Of a DNA stretch of 64,000 nt, positions 35,228-47,904 are shown piece by piece. Each line of letters starts with the position of its first letter. Position 1 is the first letter of the stretch. A program made the translations under genes and the position numbers. A model generated the notes under the pieces. That model searched no databases and was not told the origin of the DNA. It saw nothing but the letters and a program-made list of their open reading frames with translations. Origin of the DNA: Chamaecyparis obtusa (taxonomy: Eukaryota; Streptophyta; Pinopsida; Cupressales; Cupressaceae); the NCBI GenBank assembly GCA_027943335.1, contig BSBK01000873.1, forward strand, positions 925,501 to 989,500. Direction: 5' to 3'.

Positions 35228-35947
35228 TCAGTGATCAAATGCTTGGTGTTGTTTCTCATCTAGCAGTTCTAGTTCATGCAACCTAGCAACTCTATAATCT
35301 TCCTCACTTATCAAACCATGTAGAGATACTCTCAAGGATGGAAGTTCTACCTCCAAAGGTAAAATGACTTTTGTTCCAAAGACTATGGAAAATGGTGTAG
35401 CTCCTGTTGGCATTCTGATACTTGTTTTATAAGCCCATAAGGTCGGGTTTATTTTTATATGCCAATCTCTACCTGAATTGTCCATGGTTCTCTTCAATAT
35501 TTTTAGGATATTCTTATTTGTTGCTTCGGCTTGTCCATTACCTTGGGGGTAATATATTGATGAGGAATGATGTATCATTTGAAAATTTATGCATAACTCC
35601 TTTAGGTCCTTTTTTTTTAAGTGCTTTGCACTATCTGTTATGATGGCATGAGGTACGCCATATCTATATATTATATGGTTTAGGACAAACAATGATATTT
35701 GTTTTCCTGTAGTAGTTGATAAGGGTATATCTTCTACCCATTTGGTAAAGTACTATATTGCTATGATAATGATTTTATGACCATTTGAAGATGGTGGATA
35801 AATCATTCCTATTAAATCTAGACCCCATTGATAAAATGGCCAAGGTGTCATCATAGGATGAAGCTCTTGTGTGGGTACATGCATCAAGTTTCCATGATAT
35901 TGAAACTTTATACAAGTCTTAGCAAAGTGATGAGCATCCTTCTCCAT
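35228..35947 (-). pseudogene. Gypsy (Tat) integrase
   Basis: Integrase joins the element's DNA to the host chromosome. The upstream piece (35753-35947) ends in WGLDLIGMIYPPSSNGHK, holding the first catalytic aspartate. The downstream piece (35228-35692) has YGVPHAIITDSAKHL (second aspartate) and YYPQGNGQAEATNK (catalytic glutamate), then WAYKTSIRMPTGATPF. In-frame stops between pieces show it is dead. It is followed by the element's untranslated region. Confidence 0.9.
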
Positions 35948-36220
35948 AGTAGGCCAAAAATATCCTATCCTAAGAAGTTTCTTAGCTAGGGTTAAGCCAT
36001 TCGAATGTGACCCACAAATCCCCTCGTGAATTTCTCATAAGACTACATATAATTCCTATTTTTCTAGACATCTAAGAAGCATTCCATCTAGACTCTTATG
36101 ATACAATGTGTCAGATATTAAGGTATAACGAGTGGCTTATCAGATAAAAGTTTTCTTTTGGTTCCTAGTTTGGTTTATAGGTAAGATTTGGTCTTTTAAG
36201 TAAGTGTAAATGTCTCCATA

Positions 36221-37303
36221 CTAAGGTGATTCATGTCCGATTAGCAAAAAAATAGTATGAGGATGGGTAGGGTCAAATGCGGGTTGCTCAACTTCTTCTA
36301 CCAGGAATTCATATATGGCGCTTTGATCTGGTATTTGGAGAAGTGATGCCAAAGTAGTCGTTACATCTTCTACTTTATTCTTCTCTCTTGGGACTTTCTC
36401 AAATGTGATGAGAGTGGAGTATTTCTTGAGATTATCAACTATATTTTTGTAAGGTATCATCTTGTCATCTTTTGTTTGATATTCATCATTGATTTGATTG
36501 ATAACTAATTGTGAATCTCCATAGACTTGTAGTTCTGTCACTTTCCATTCTAATGCTAGTTTTATTCCAATGACCAATGTTTCATACTTTGCTATATTAT
36601 TTGTGCATGGGAATAGAAATTTGTATGATTTTGTAATTGTAGATCCTTGAGGAGTAATTAAAAGTATGCTTGCTCCTGATCCATGTTGTGTATAGGAACC
36701 ATCAAAATATAGCTGCCATGTTTTTTCTTCCACATTCACAATTTCAGAATCTGAAAATTCCACTTGAATTGGATGTTCATCTTGTAATGGTGATTCTTCT
36801 AACTGATCAGCTATGACTTGGACCTTGATAGATTTATGATCCACATATTCTATGTTGAATTTTCTTAGCACCATGACCCATTTGGCTAGTCTTCCATTCA
36901 ATGTTGTTTTGCTAAGAAGATATTTCAAGGGATCAATCTTTGCAATGAGTCTAATCTTGTGGGATAACATATAGTGGTGTAATTTTTGGGAAGCAAAAAC
37001 TACAGCCAAACATGCTCTTTAGATGAAGGAGTAGTTCAACTCATACTTCACCAAAGTCCTACTTATATAGTAGATGGTCTTTTCTTGTCCTGATTCATCT
37101 TCTTGTGGCAAGAGTTCCCCTAATGAATGTTCAGTTACTGAAATATACAGAATCAAAGGCTTGCCTCTTATAGGTGGCATCAAAGTTGGATGGTTCATTA
37201 GATATTTATTCAACAAGTTGAAAGATTCTTCACATTTCTCATCCCATTTGAAAACTATGTCCTTATGAAGGAGTTGAGTCAAATTATGGCACTTTTCTGC
37301 CAA
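36221..37303 (-). pseudogene. Dual RNase H region of the Tat element
   Basis: Piece 37019-37303 and the start of piece 36221-37009 carry the ordinary gypsy RNase H (FKWDEKCEESFNLL and LILYISVTEHSLGELL, then LHHYMLSHKIRLIAKIDPLKYLL). After a linker a second RNase H follows: WQLYFDGSYTQHGSGASI, then NNIAKYETLVIGIKLALEWK and VYGDSQLVINQI, with the DGS, E and D catalytic positions in order. A second RNase H of this kind is a known hallmark of the plant Tat (Ogre/Retand) lineage. A stop separates the pieces. Confidence 0.9.
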
Positions 37304-37339
37304 TTGAGAAATGAACCTTCAAATAGATTGGATCCAACC

Positions 37340-38230
37340 TTAAAGAGATCTAATCTGACTTATGTTTCTAGGTGCTTCCATTTCTATGATAGTTTTGACT
37401 TTGGCGGGGTCTACTGCTATTCCCTTTGCTGAAACAATGTACCCTAGTAACTTTCCTGATTGAACACCAAATGCACACTTCTTTGGATTTAGCCTTACCC
37501 TAAATTGATCCAATCTTTCAAAAAAATTCTCTAATATGGGTAGATGTTCTTCTCTTGAGTGAGATTTATCAAGTATATCATCTACATAGTCTTCCATGAA
37601 CTTATGCATCATGTCATGAAATATTGTTGTCATGGATCTTTGATAGGTTGCTCGAGCATTCTTTAGACCAAAGGGTATAACATTCCAATAGAATTTCCCC
37701 CATGCACATGTAAATTTTATTTTGTCTTGATCTTTGGATGCTATCTTTATTTGATTGTAGCCACTAAACCCATCCATAAGTGAGAACATTGAATGTCCTA
37801 TTGTCAAATCCACTATGGTGTCTATGCTTGGTAATGGAAAGTCATATTTAGGGCATGCAAGATTGAGATCCCTAAAGTCCATGCAAATTCTGATGGACTT
37901 GTCTTCTTTTGAAACTAGTACAATGTTTCAAATCCATTGGGCATAATTAATGACTCTTATAAACCCAACTTTCAACAATTTTTCTAACTCCACTTTTACA
38001 AGCAAAGCTATGTGTGGATGCATCTTTCTTAACTTCTTTTATACTGGTCTTACTCCTTTTATGTTTAAATGACGCATGATTAAATTTGGATCTAATATTG
38101 GCATATCATCATAAGACCATGCAAAATTGATTTGTTTTTACTTGAAAATTTTGATGAAGTCTTTTCTTTCCTCACTAGATAAAGATGTTGCTAAGTGTAT
38201 GATCCTTGGTTCTGATTCTGATTCAATAAT
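37340..38230 (-). pseudogene. Gypsy (Tat) reverse transcriptase
   Basis: The best-kept piece is 37340-37882: MDFRDLNLACPKYDFPLP, then FSLMDGFSGYNQI, then the catalytic box YVDDIL and LNPKKCAFGV. Upstream, to about 38230, the same protein is read through stops, including the Tat-typical FAWSYDDMP and IMRHLNIKG. It copies element RNA into DNA in intact relatives. Several stops make this copy non-functional. Confidence 0.92.
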
Positions 38231-39900
38231 CACTTTTTATGTTGGTTTGATAAAGATAGGAGATCTTTCTTCATATTTCTCACGTAAAGTATCCAAACTC
38301 CCTTCCTTAGGTGCCTTAATTAGGTTTTCACCTTTGGAAACATTCTTTATTTCTTTCTCTTTTTGATTTAATGCTGCCACAATGTGGTTTTCAACATTAG
38401 ATTCTTTCCATTTTTCATTTTTTTCATTTTTTATTGAATTGAGAGTTTGGATACTTTCCTTTGTCACTCCTTCCTCATATTTCATGGTAGAAGAAGGTTC
38501 AACCGCATTTAGGTATTGGGACACCAAGTTATCATTCAAAAATTTAGGGAGTATGGTAGGTTCAATGGAATCCCATTCTAGATAGAGTCAAAGGATCAAT
38601 GCTTTGGTTTAGTTCAATAGGGTTTAAGGAAAAGACTTCATTTGAAGGTTCAAACATTGTATCACTTAAGTCTATAACATGTGCTTCTTTGAGATGTTCT
38701 AGATAACTAGGGTCAAAATCCTCCTCACTAGAATCCTCTAAGGTTTATATTGGATAAAAATATCATGGATTAAACCTAATGTTAGATTCTTCCATAGTAG
38801 GTCTCTATGATGGTACATAGGGTTCTCCTACCCATTGATTTACTTCAATTTCTAGAATTGGGACATTATCTAAGACCACTTGACTAGAACTTGAGGCCTT
38901 ATTCTGATTTGATTCTGCAAGTGATTCTTTTCCCTTGCTAGGAGTATAGGTGTGAATAACATCAACTTCTTTATCTTGGCATGACTCACTTGATAATGAG
39001 TCTCATTCTGATGCAGAGGGTTTGGGTTCTAGTCTTCTCTCCATACTTCCAGCTCCTTCTAACCATCCAATGGCTAGTCCTTGTGTTATCTTCCTCACTT
39101 TGGATCTCCAAGATCATTTCTTCCAACTTCTCCTCCAAGGTATAGTTGGTATCTAGAAGATACACTACTTCCAAGACCAATTAGGCCTTCAACTCCCTAG
39201 GCTTCTCCACTAGAATTCCCCTCTAGAACCCCAAACCCTTGCTTAGGATCCTCCCATACATTGCTTCTACTCTTCACTAACTCCTAGACTCTTTAAACAT
39301 CATTTGAAACCCTTTCATATACTTCTAGATAGTCTACCAAGTCCATAAGTGTCAAACTCAATAGGAGGCCTAACTGGCTCAATTCCTATTAAGCTTGTTT
39401 TCACTGATTTTGGCTTCAAGCTCCCAAAATCCCCAAAAAACCTCATAGAAGACCTTGAAAATATTCAAGGTGTCTACTAAATCTCTCCAAATCCAAAGTT
39501 TAAGCTTCTGGATGCACCCACAACCCCATCTACTAGCAGGCCCTAGTTTTAAGCCTATTAATTAGGCCTCTGGACCTGTCTGCACAAAAGACCACAAAAT
39601 TGGTCTCCAAACCTTTGATCACTTTCTCCAACCTCTTGAATCTTCAAGGGGACTCTTAGGGATTTTCATAAATGCCTCTAAGTACTTTCCTCAAAGTCAT
39701 GGGTACACGTGCTAACTCCTTCGATTCCCTTTCCTGGCTCACCTGTCTTCAACAATCAGTCGTAGGGCTTCCCATCTGGCCTAGAAATCTTGATGCCATG
39801 ACAAAAGTAAAAACAAAAACTATACATACAGACTCTAACCTATCATCCTCTATGGTTTAAGCCATTTCTACTAGTTGATGTTTAGGCTAGAGCCATTTCA
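38231..39900 (-). pseudogene. Degenerate gag-protease region of the Tat element
   Basis: Upstream of RT on the minus strand are charged frames (38237-38539 and 38986-39180) in the position of protease and the gag-pol linker, but no protease or zinc-knuckle motif is clear. Sequence up to about 39900 is rich in 'ctccaa' and 'cttcc' phrases with no frame. The 5' LTR of this element is not seen, so it is truncated near here. Confidence 0.45.
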
Positions 39901-42100
39901 AGCATGGAGGCTCTGTAAATTGGTTTTATAGACTAGTGACTTGAAATATTTGCCAAATCTCACTCTTCTAACCTAGAAACAAAAGAATAAATGCAATGTA
40001 AAGATAGAAACTAAACTAAATTATAATGGATCTGGATCACTCTAATAAATCTGTACAGGTCGTACAAGACACAAATAAAACTTGCAAACAATGAGAACTA
40101 ACACATGGCATACGTACAGAAAGTTCTAAATCATTGAATTTAGTCCAAAACTTCATTAGCCTTCTAAATATATCATTCTCATGCTCATATACCAAGCATG
40201 AGTGGTTACAACCAACTTAACCACCATTTGAGAAACTTTTCAAAAAGTTGCAAAAGTTGCTAAGTAACTTTTTTCCAAAGGGCCATTTGGCCTATTAGAC
40301 CCACTCAAGGACTTCGTAAGGACTCCTAAGTCCTAAATAAGAACATTTAATGTTCTAAGACCTTATTTAGACTATTGCCAACCAAAACTACCTTTTTGAG
40401 ATTCTTCAGGCCATTTAGACCAAATGGATCACTAACTCTCCCTGAGCTCATTTGGCTCTTACAACCACAAACTGTTAGAATAACTGAGAGCGGGGTGAAT
40501 TAGTTATCCATTGTCCCAATACAAAATGTATGATCCAAAAACAAATTACTTAAACTTCTGTAGCTTAGTAACATAGAATACTATACTATCTGTGCTTTTA
40601 CCGATTACCAGTCAATAACATATAATGATTACCGATCAAATCCAATATGCAACATGTAAAATATGATAACAAAAAATCATCACAATCAACACATAACACA
40701 AGAGATTTAACATGGAGACCCTACTAAGGGAAAAACCACCTAGGACTGGCAACCCAAAAATTGTTCACTCTTCCGAAGTGAGGTTGGTGAAGACCCAACC
40801 GTGTTAAAGGTTACAAACACACTATTAGGTGTGACCTTGTTAGAGGATTTTAGACCAACCATTATTGTCCAACCAACATTCACTATGGGGTTGACAGGAT
40901 AACAATGTTCATTCTATGAATGATACATAAAAGAATTTCCTAGTCCACTCGGTTAAGAGATTTGACTATATACAATGGTTAAAATGTAACAGTAGGTGAT
41001 CTGCCTTAATACAACTTCAATTGTAGATGTACAAATCAATGTTAAGCTCATTCAAATCCTCTGATCATTATATCAATTCTGTTTCAATCAATATTTAGTA
41101 ACTTACTGTCATTTGGTAATATCTTTCTGATGCTCGGTAATCTCTACAATTCAATTCTCCTTAACTAGTTTGACCAGACATGCATGAAAACTTGTTCAGG
41201 CGATAATTCTGAAGTCTCCTTCCTCTGACATAAGTTTCATAACGAAACTCTAGTCTCTTAAATAGACATGTAAACCATTTTCTTCTCCTCTATTAGATTT
41301 TTTCGCTTATTCTCCTTCATTGATTTTTCTGCTTAAACCTTCCTGGGCTGATGTGTCAATAACACGTTTAGTTTTCATCCTTTAGATCTTCCTTGAATTT
41401 TGTTACTTGTTGATCTTTGTAACAAACTTTATCTTTCACTCTAATTACGAGGTACTTTCTAGCTCATTAATCCTTATCGGTTAAGCTGATCATTTAGTTC
41501 CTTTGTTCTGTTTGGTTAACAAAGAAATGTGTCAGTGAACACAAGCTCAGTTTAAACTATGCTTGGTATACACTATACTGCTCGGTGTATACTATGATGC
41601 TTCATCAACCGACCACACTGCCTTGTGTCTTTCGGCTCTTTTCCTCATCATAGATGAATGCAACATAATCAAGTCAATATCATAAGGTCATAGACTCATC
41701 AACAAGTTATCCAATGTATTCCTTATCCTCATCTATCATATCCATCTTCCTCTTGTAGATATATATGTTCGTCATCTCTTTTATTCCTTTTCTATAGATG
41801 TTTGGGTATAGTAACTTACAAGATAAGTTTTTTCAAACTAGTTGACATCAATGACAACATAATACTGATTTAATCATCTTACATATCTAATCAACAACTC
41901 AGTGATCTTAAATCATAGATCTTCAATTAGGTTCTAAATCAGTTGTAGTTCATCACAAACATGGTTCCAAACAAATGAACCTTATTCTAACTCACCACAA
42001 AACCCTATCACAACCCCTAAATACTCACTAACTCATCAAGGTGGGAGGTGCCCTACACCATACTCCCCTGGGACAAAGAACTCAAGTCCCGTGAGTTAGG
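39900..42100 (-). other. Probable 3' LTR/flank of the chromovirus, split by a solo LTR
   Basis: Minus-strand sequence after the chromodomain stop contains a purine-rich tract (CCCAGGGGAGTATGG, about 42065-42079) that could be the PPT, followed by probable LTR. A solo Copia LTR interrupts it at 40473-41955. The far end of the LTR was not found. Confidence 0.45.
40468..41960 (-). mobile_element. Solo Copia-type LTR with TSD
   Basis: A 1483-bp block at 40473-41955 is flanked by the 5-bp TSD caaac (40468-40472 and 41956-41960). In minus orientation it begins TGATGAACTACAACTG and ends CAGTTATTCTAACA, the same style of ending (ctctcagtt...ctaaca) as the Copia LTRs at 1146-2346 and 43087-44309. No internal domain is present, which fits LTR-LTR recombination. 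Confidence 0.85.
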
Positions 42101-42546
42101 AGGTCTTCAATGGTGACTCCATGCTTCAAGATGTCCAGCTCTATCATCCATATAGCTTTAGCATCAGGTAAGTCATGTCATTTAACTAGGTACTCTTTAT
42201 ATGTGCCTTTCCTTATCTTCTTAATCACCTTAGTATCCAAGATACTCTCCAACTTCAAAGGGATTGGGCTTGGCAAATCCTTAACCCACTCAGCATCTCC
42301 CAAAGTTGAAAGGTCAGTTGGAACTATATCTAATGTTGGTCCCTTATATGGATACAAATCACAAACATTGAAGATGGGTGAAATGCCCAAATCAGGGGGC
42401 AACTCCACTTCATAGGCATTCTTGCCATACTTGTGCAAAATCTTCAAGGGTCCTATCTTCTTCATGAGCAACTTGATAGGTTGACCCTTGGGTAATATCT
42501 CCTTCTTGAGATAGGCAAGGACTAGATCCCCTACCTTGAATTGCAA
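42100..42546 (-). pseudogene. Chromovirus integrase C-terminus and chromodomain
   Basis: Reads FKVGDLVLAYLKKEILPKG and GPLKILHKYGKNAYEVELP, the GPF/Y-type integrase tail, then ESILDTKVIKKIRKGTYKEYLVK and a WHDLP-type continuation, which is a chromodomain. In chromoviruses this module steers integration toward particular chromatin. A TAG near 42550 separates it from upstream integrase. Confidence 0.9.
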
Positions 42547-43086
42547 ATCTTTCCTAGACTAATCTGCCTTAGCTTTGTACTTCTCTCCCTATTTTTGCAA
42601 GGTTCTTTTGACCTACTCATGTAACTCCTTCATTTATTCTGCAAATGTCTCACCTTGAGTACCCCTCTTGTCCTGAAAATTGAGATCTCTCAACTCTAAG
42701 ATCCCCCTAGGATGAGTCCCATAGACTATCTCAAAAGGGCTTTTACTTGTACTCCTATTAATGGAGTCATTATAGAAAATTATGCATGCCTAATGATGTG
42801 ATCCCATGACTATCCATGCTGCTTGGTCAAGCATCTTAGCAAATTGCCTAGTGACATGTTCACTACCTCTGTTTGACCATTTGATTATGGATGGTAGGCT
42901 AAAGAGAATGAGAGATTTTTACCTAGAATCTTCCATAGGGTCCTCCAAAAGTGGCCCACAAATTTTCTATCTCTATCACTTACTATGTTTAGTGGCAAAC
43001 CATGGATCCTAACAATGTCTCTGAAAAATAGTCCTGCAATTTGTGAGGCATTATTGATTTTCTTGCATGGTATAAAGTGTGCCATA
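42547..43086 (-). pseudogene. Chromovirus integrase core, downstream part
   Basis: Reads MAHFIPCKK, then FFRDIVRIHGLPLNIVSDRDRKF (a catalytic aspartate in SDRD), then LSFSLAYHP. The upstream half is at 50001-50481. The Copia element at 43087-50000 was inserted right before MAHFIP. The remainder to 42547 is degenerate, with stops. Confidence 0.88.
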
Positions 43087-44309
43087 TGTTGGATATTGCT
43101 ATTGCATGGGTGGTGATTGATATATTTAATATGTTTAATCACTACATTACTGAATAGGCACTCATATTGTTGTCATTTATGTTTTCTCACTGATGTCAAG
43201 ATATGCTTCTATGAAGGAACCGGACTAGTAATCACACTATACGACTGGTGTATGGATGTTTCAAATACTACAAAGTTAGATGAGAGCTCAAGAGGATGTT
43301 GTGATCTTATATCTAAGATCACATCATTAATTTTTTCATATTAAGAGAGTTACAATTGTTTTGGTAAAGACTGGTCACTGGATTGTGACAGTGAGAATTG
43401 ACAGAGTCAGTCTCTGAGATTTTGATATATCTTTCAGAGGGATTGGATTCGAGGTATAAAAAATTAAAGGATGATGGAAGAGGTACTAATAGATTCTCAT
43501 TGGTTAGTGCAAGGTACAGAGTGATTGGTGATGTCATTTGTGGTGTGTGCTCTAGCGATGGCTTATTCTAAAGTCGACTCAAGGAATAAAGCGTGTGTTT
43601 TGTTTGGAAAGCATAATTCAAGGATGTTGGTCCTTAATTGTTGTAATGTAATCATTTTAAACTTGTTTATGATACCGTGTGTATCTTAGAAAGGGCCTAT
43701 CTAATTGTTTATAATTAGGAAAACCTTATGGGCCGACCTATTCTTGGTAAAATGTAATAAGGTATAAATAAAAGGTCTTTTCTTTAGAAGAGACATGGAT
43801 GTGATATAAGGAGGTTGTGAGCTTGTGTCTGTTGTATGTAGAGTAGAGGATTACTAGTGGAATTCATTGGAACTGATCAAGAAAAGATAGTTGCTGGTAA
43901 ATAGTTCAAAGATTGTGTATTTCTTCATATACACCTGTTGCGAACTAGAGAGTTCAGAAGGTGGATTTAACCTTCTTTGGGAAGTGAGCCCTCTATTGTT
44001 ATTGACTCCTAACAGGTTTGTCCTCTAACAAGGACTATGTACTCTAATGTTTCAATAAGCTCCTAACAGGGCTATATCTTCTAACAAGGATTATTATACT
44101 CTCAGTACATCATTAGTGGGTGCTAATTCCCATCGGGGTTTTTACCTTTAACAGGGTTTCCACGTAACCAAAATATTGTGTTATTGTGTTGGCATTCATT
44201 ATGTTCATTGGATCTGATATTGATGAGCTTAAAGTTTAAAGTTTAATATTTTGTCATACAATTGATTCACCCCCCCTTTCAGTTGTATTGTGGACTGTTA
44301 TTCCTAACA
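43087..44309 (+). repeat. 5' LTR of Copia element 2
   Basis: TGTTGGATATTG to TTCCTAACA. A TATA box (tataaata) is at 43763-43770. It is 9 bp shorter than the 3' LTR (which has an extra 'acatgtgat'-type duplication near 49490) and differs by several percent, so the insertion is much older than the element at 50732-60658. Confidence 0.92.
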
Positions 44310-44310
44310 A

Positions 44311-44323
44311 TTAGTATCAGAGC
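44311..44323 (+). promoter_or_regulatory. Primer-binding site (mutated)
   Basis: ttagtatcagagc follows the LTR; it is the methionine-tRNA PBS tggtatcagagc with changes at its first bases. Confidence 0.75.
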
Positions 44324-44370
44324 TATGGTCCTTAGAGAGAAAGCTTAACAGCTTGAGGTGATCTGGGAAA

Positions 44371-45100
44371 ATGACATTCTATAGGAAGGATAGTCCTAAG
44401 TTTGATCTTGAAAATTTTGACAGTTGGAAAAACAAGATGCAAACACATTTGTTGTGGTTGGGCATAGACTACTGGATGATTGTAAAGAAGAAGGAAACTA
44501 TGAAGGCTGAGAATGACTTGGGGTCAGCCACCGATTATGAAAAGAAGCTATTTTCATGTAATATGGTCACAAGAGAAGCATTGATCAGTACACTATCTGA
44601 GGGTGAGTTTACTAAAATCAAAGATCTGGATTCGACACATAAAATTTAGAATAGACTAGAGGCACTTTATGAAGGAGATAAGTATACCAAACAAGTGAAA
44701 TTGCAAAACTGGAAGACAAAGATGGAGAAGCTACAAATGAATGAAGATGAAAGCATTAGAGCCTATGTTCAAATGGTCATAGATGCTGTAGTTGGAATAA
44801 AAAATTGTGGAGGTACTTATGATGAAGATGAATTCATTGCAAAGATTCTTAGATCTCTAACTCTTGCTTACAAATTCAAGGCAATGTCAATTCAAGAAAC
44901 TATACCCTTGACTCCTAACTTTAGCAAAGAGATGTTGATTACAAAGTTAACTACCTTTGAAGCTATAGAATTAGGAGAAGATACACCTAAAGTTGAATAT
45001 GAATTTAGGGCATCTACACACAAGAAAGTTTCTACACTTTCGAGCACAAGAAAAGAAGACCTAAGAGAAGAACCTTGTGAATATGTTGAGGAATGAGAGA
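44371..45100 (+). pseudogene. Copia element 2 gag
   Basis: A single frame from ATG 44371 (FDLENFDSWKNKMQTHL) through stops at about 44647 and 45094. It has DYWMIVK, then KLQNWKTKMEKLQM and the helical gag core. The stop codons are in frame with the coding signal and there are no frameshifts here. The zinc knuckle follows in the next piece. Confidence 0.88.
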
Positions 45101-45195
45101 AGATAATGGAAGAAGAAAAGAAGATGTAAGAACTTGTTGCACTAATTGCTAGAAGAGAGAAAAGAGGTAAGGGAAAATTTGAAGGAAAATTACCT

Positions 45196-46035
45196 TTGAA
45201 ATGTTTTTCATGCAATAAGATAGGTCATTTTGCATCTAGATGTCCTACAAGAGTTCCTAAGTACAAACCCGATTATGCAAAAATTAGAAGAGACAAAGAG
45301 TGTTATTATGCTAGTGAAGGAGTCTCTGATGATGAGGATTTAGACAATGAAGAGATTCGATTTATTGCTATTAAAGATGAACCAATTCATGAAGAAAAAG
45401 CCTTAGTATCTCATGTTGACAAGAAAACTGAATGGATAATTGACAGTGGATGTTCTCATCACATGATTGGTTATAAGAACAAGTTTGTCAAATTGGTAAA
45501 TTATGATGGATGTGTTGTAAGGTTTGGGGACAATCTCCCAAAATCCATCATAGTAGGATCCATCACTCTCGATGGAAAGACTAATACAGATAATGTACTA
45601 TTTGTTGAAGGATTGAAACACAACTTATTGAGTGTTGGATAGTTAATGGATAAAAACTTTCAATTAAGTTTTGTTAATGGAAAATGCTTTATCAGAAGCA
45701 AGGAAGGAAAACTGGTCACTACCGGTTCAAGGTCTAGAGGTAATGCATTTGAACTAAAAAAATTTGGAGCCTCTTGTTTTGTTGCGAAGGTAGATGATAG
45801 CTGGTTATGTCATAGAAAATTTTGTCATGTTAACTTTGATAACATTGTGAAGGCAAGTATGGCTAATGTAGTAAGAGATCTATCAAAGATTGTGAAACCT
45901 TCTAACATTGTATGTAGAGAATGTGTTATGGGAAAGAAAACTAAAAATAGTCACAAAAGCAAAATATTTACATCAAAAGGAAAGTTGGATCTGGTACATA
46001 CAGATCTATGTGGGCCTACAAGAACAAAATCATAA
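45196..46035 (+). pseudogene. Copia element 2 zinc knuckle, protease and pre-integrase
   Basis: CFSCNKIGHFASRCP is an intact CCHC knuckle. EWIIDSGCSHHM carries the protease active-site DSG. LLSVG and then LCHRKFCHVNFDNIVKAS with CRECVMGKKTK form the GAG-pre-integrase histidine/cysteine segment. A TAG at 45640-45645 interrupts the frame once. Confidence 0.9.
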
Positions 46036-46668
46036 TATGGTGAAAGGTATTTTATACTCTTTGTTGATGATTTTTCTAGAATGATGTGGATTACTTATTT
46101 GAGAGAGAAATCAAAAGCATTTGACAAATTCAAGTTGTTTAAAGAAAAGGTAGAGTATGAATTAGGACTGAAAATAAAGTGTTTAAGATCAGACAAAGGT
46201 GGAGAGTTTACATCAGATTTATTTAATTCATACTGTGAAGAGCATGAGATAAAAAGAAAAACATCTGCTCCTAGGACTCCAAAACAAAATGGGATAGTAG
46301 AGAGAAGAAACATAACTATACTTGATGCTTCCAGGACAATGATAATTGAAGGAAATGTATCTCATGTACTTTGGAGAGAAGCTATTAGAACAACAGTGTA
46401 CACATTAAAAAGAATTCAAATCAGAGATGACACAAGTAAGACTCCCTATGAATTATGGTTTGATCACACACCTACTATAAAATATCTCAGAATTTTTGGT
46501 AGAAAATGTTATATCAAGAGGGATGATGAGATAGGAAAATTTGATGCTAGAAGTAATGAAGGTATCTTCCTTGGTTACTCTATTAAAAGAAAGACATACA
46601 AATGTTTCAATCTGAGATTAAGGAAGATGGTTGAAAGTAACAATGTAAGAATAGATGAGAAATTTTAG
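46036..46668 (+). pseudogene. Copia element 2 integrase
   Basis: Follows the first catalytic aspartate region (HTDLCGPTRTKS upstream). It contains LRSDKGGEFTSDLF (second aspartate) and APRTPKQNGIVERRN (glutamate), then TPYELWFDHTPTIKYLRIFG. A stop just upstream of 46081 and one at 46666 interrupt it. Confidence 0.9.
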
Positions 46669-46707
46669 ATACATGAAAGAATGTATGATATCAGTTAGTT
46701 ATCAAAA

Positions 46708-47874
46708 GTGAAAGAAACATCTACTGATGCCGAAGAAGAAGAACTTATTGAGGAAGAAAGTGAAAAAGAGGCTTGTGATGATACAAGCAAGACTACTGAA
46801 ACTCCTAAAACTCCAAGGTATGTAAAAAATAACCATCCTAAAAATCAAATTATTGGCAATACCAATCAGGGAGTACTAACTAGATCTAAAGTTAGAGAAG
46901 AAATTTGTTTGATTTCTCAAGTTGAGCCAAAAAATATAGATGAAGCCTTTAAAGATGAATCTTGGATAAATGCCATGAAAGAAGAATTGGATCAGATAAA
47001 GAAAAAACAATACTTGGGAATTGGTTCCAAGACCTAAAAATAAAAATGTTATAGGAACAAAATGGGTCTTTAGAAACAAAATGGATGAAGAAGGAACAAT
47101 TGTAAGAAATAAGGAAGACTAGTGTGTAAGGGATACTCACAGAAAGAAGGCATATACTTTGAAGAAATATTTGCTCTTGTTGCTAGAATAGAGGCAGCAA
47201 GATTATTTCTATCTTATGCTACACACAAAAACTTTATAGTGTATCAGATGGATGTTAAATCTGCATTTTTGAATGGAGATCTTAAAGAAGAAGTATACAT
47301 AGAACAACAAGATGGATTTCCTCTATGCAAAGACAAAGACATGGTGTGAAAATTGAAGAAAGCCCTATATGGGTTGAAGCAAGCTCCTAGGGCCTGGTAT
47401 GAAAGGTTGGACAAGTATCTACTTGGACTTGGATTTAGAAAAGGTAATGTAGATAGTAATTTGTATTTGAGAACTATTGAAGATGGAATCCTAATAGTAG
47501 AAGTATTTGTGGATGACATTATCTTTGGAGGTAATGATGATCTATGTAAGAAGTTTGCTAAATAAATGGAAAGTGAATTTGAGATGTCCATGATAGGTGA
47601 AATGAAATTCTTCCTTGGATTGCAAATAACTCAAAATGAGAATGGTATTTTCATTTCTCAGACTAAGTATCTCAAAGAATCACTTAAGAAATTCGATATG
47701 GAAGATTGTAAGCCAGTAGGAACACCTATGGTGATTGGAAACAAGCTAACAATTGATGATGAATCAAAATGTGTTTTTCAGACTTTGCATAGATCAATGG
47801 TTGGAGAGCTACAATATCTAACTCACACGAGACCAGATATTGCTAATGCTGTTGGAATTGTGGCTAGATATTAG
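46708..47874 (+). pseudogene. Copia element 2 reverse transcriptase
   Basis: A variable linker (46708-46900) is followed by RT. The signal leaves the main frame at about 47010 and returns at about 47120, so there are two compensating indels. It then reads [38 protein letters not shown] and the catalytic box VFVDDIIFGG, then LQYLTHTRPDIANAVGIVAR. Further stops are at 47347 and 47563. Confidence 0.92.
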
Positions 47875-47904
47875 TCAAAACCCAAAGAGACTCATCTAGC
47901 TACT

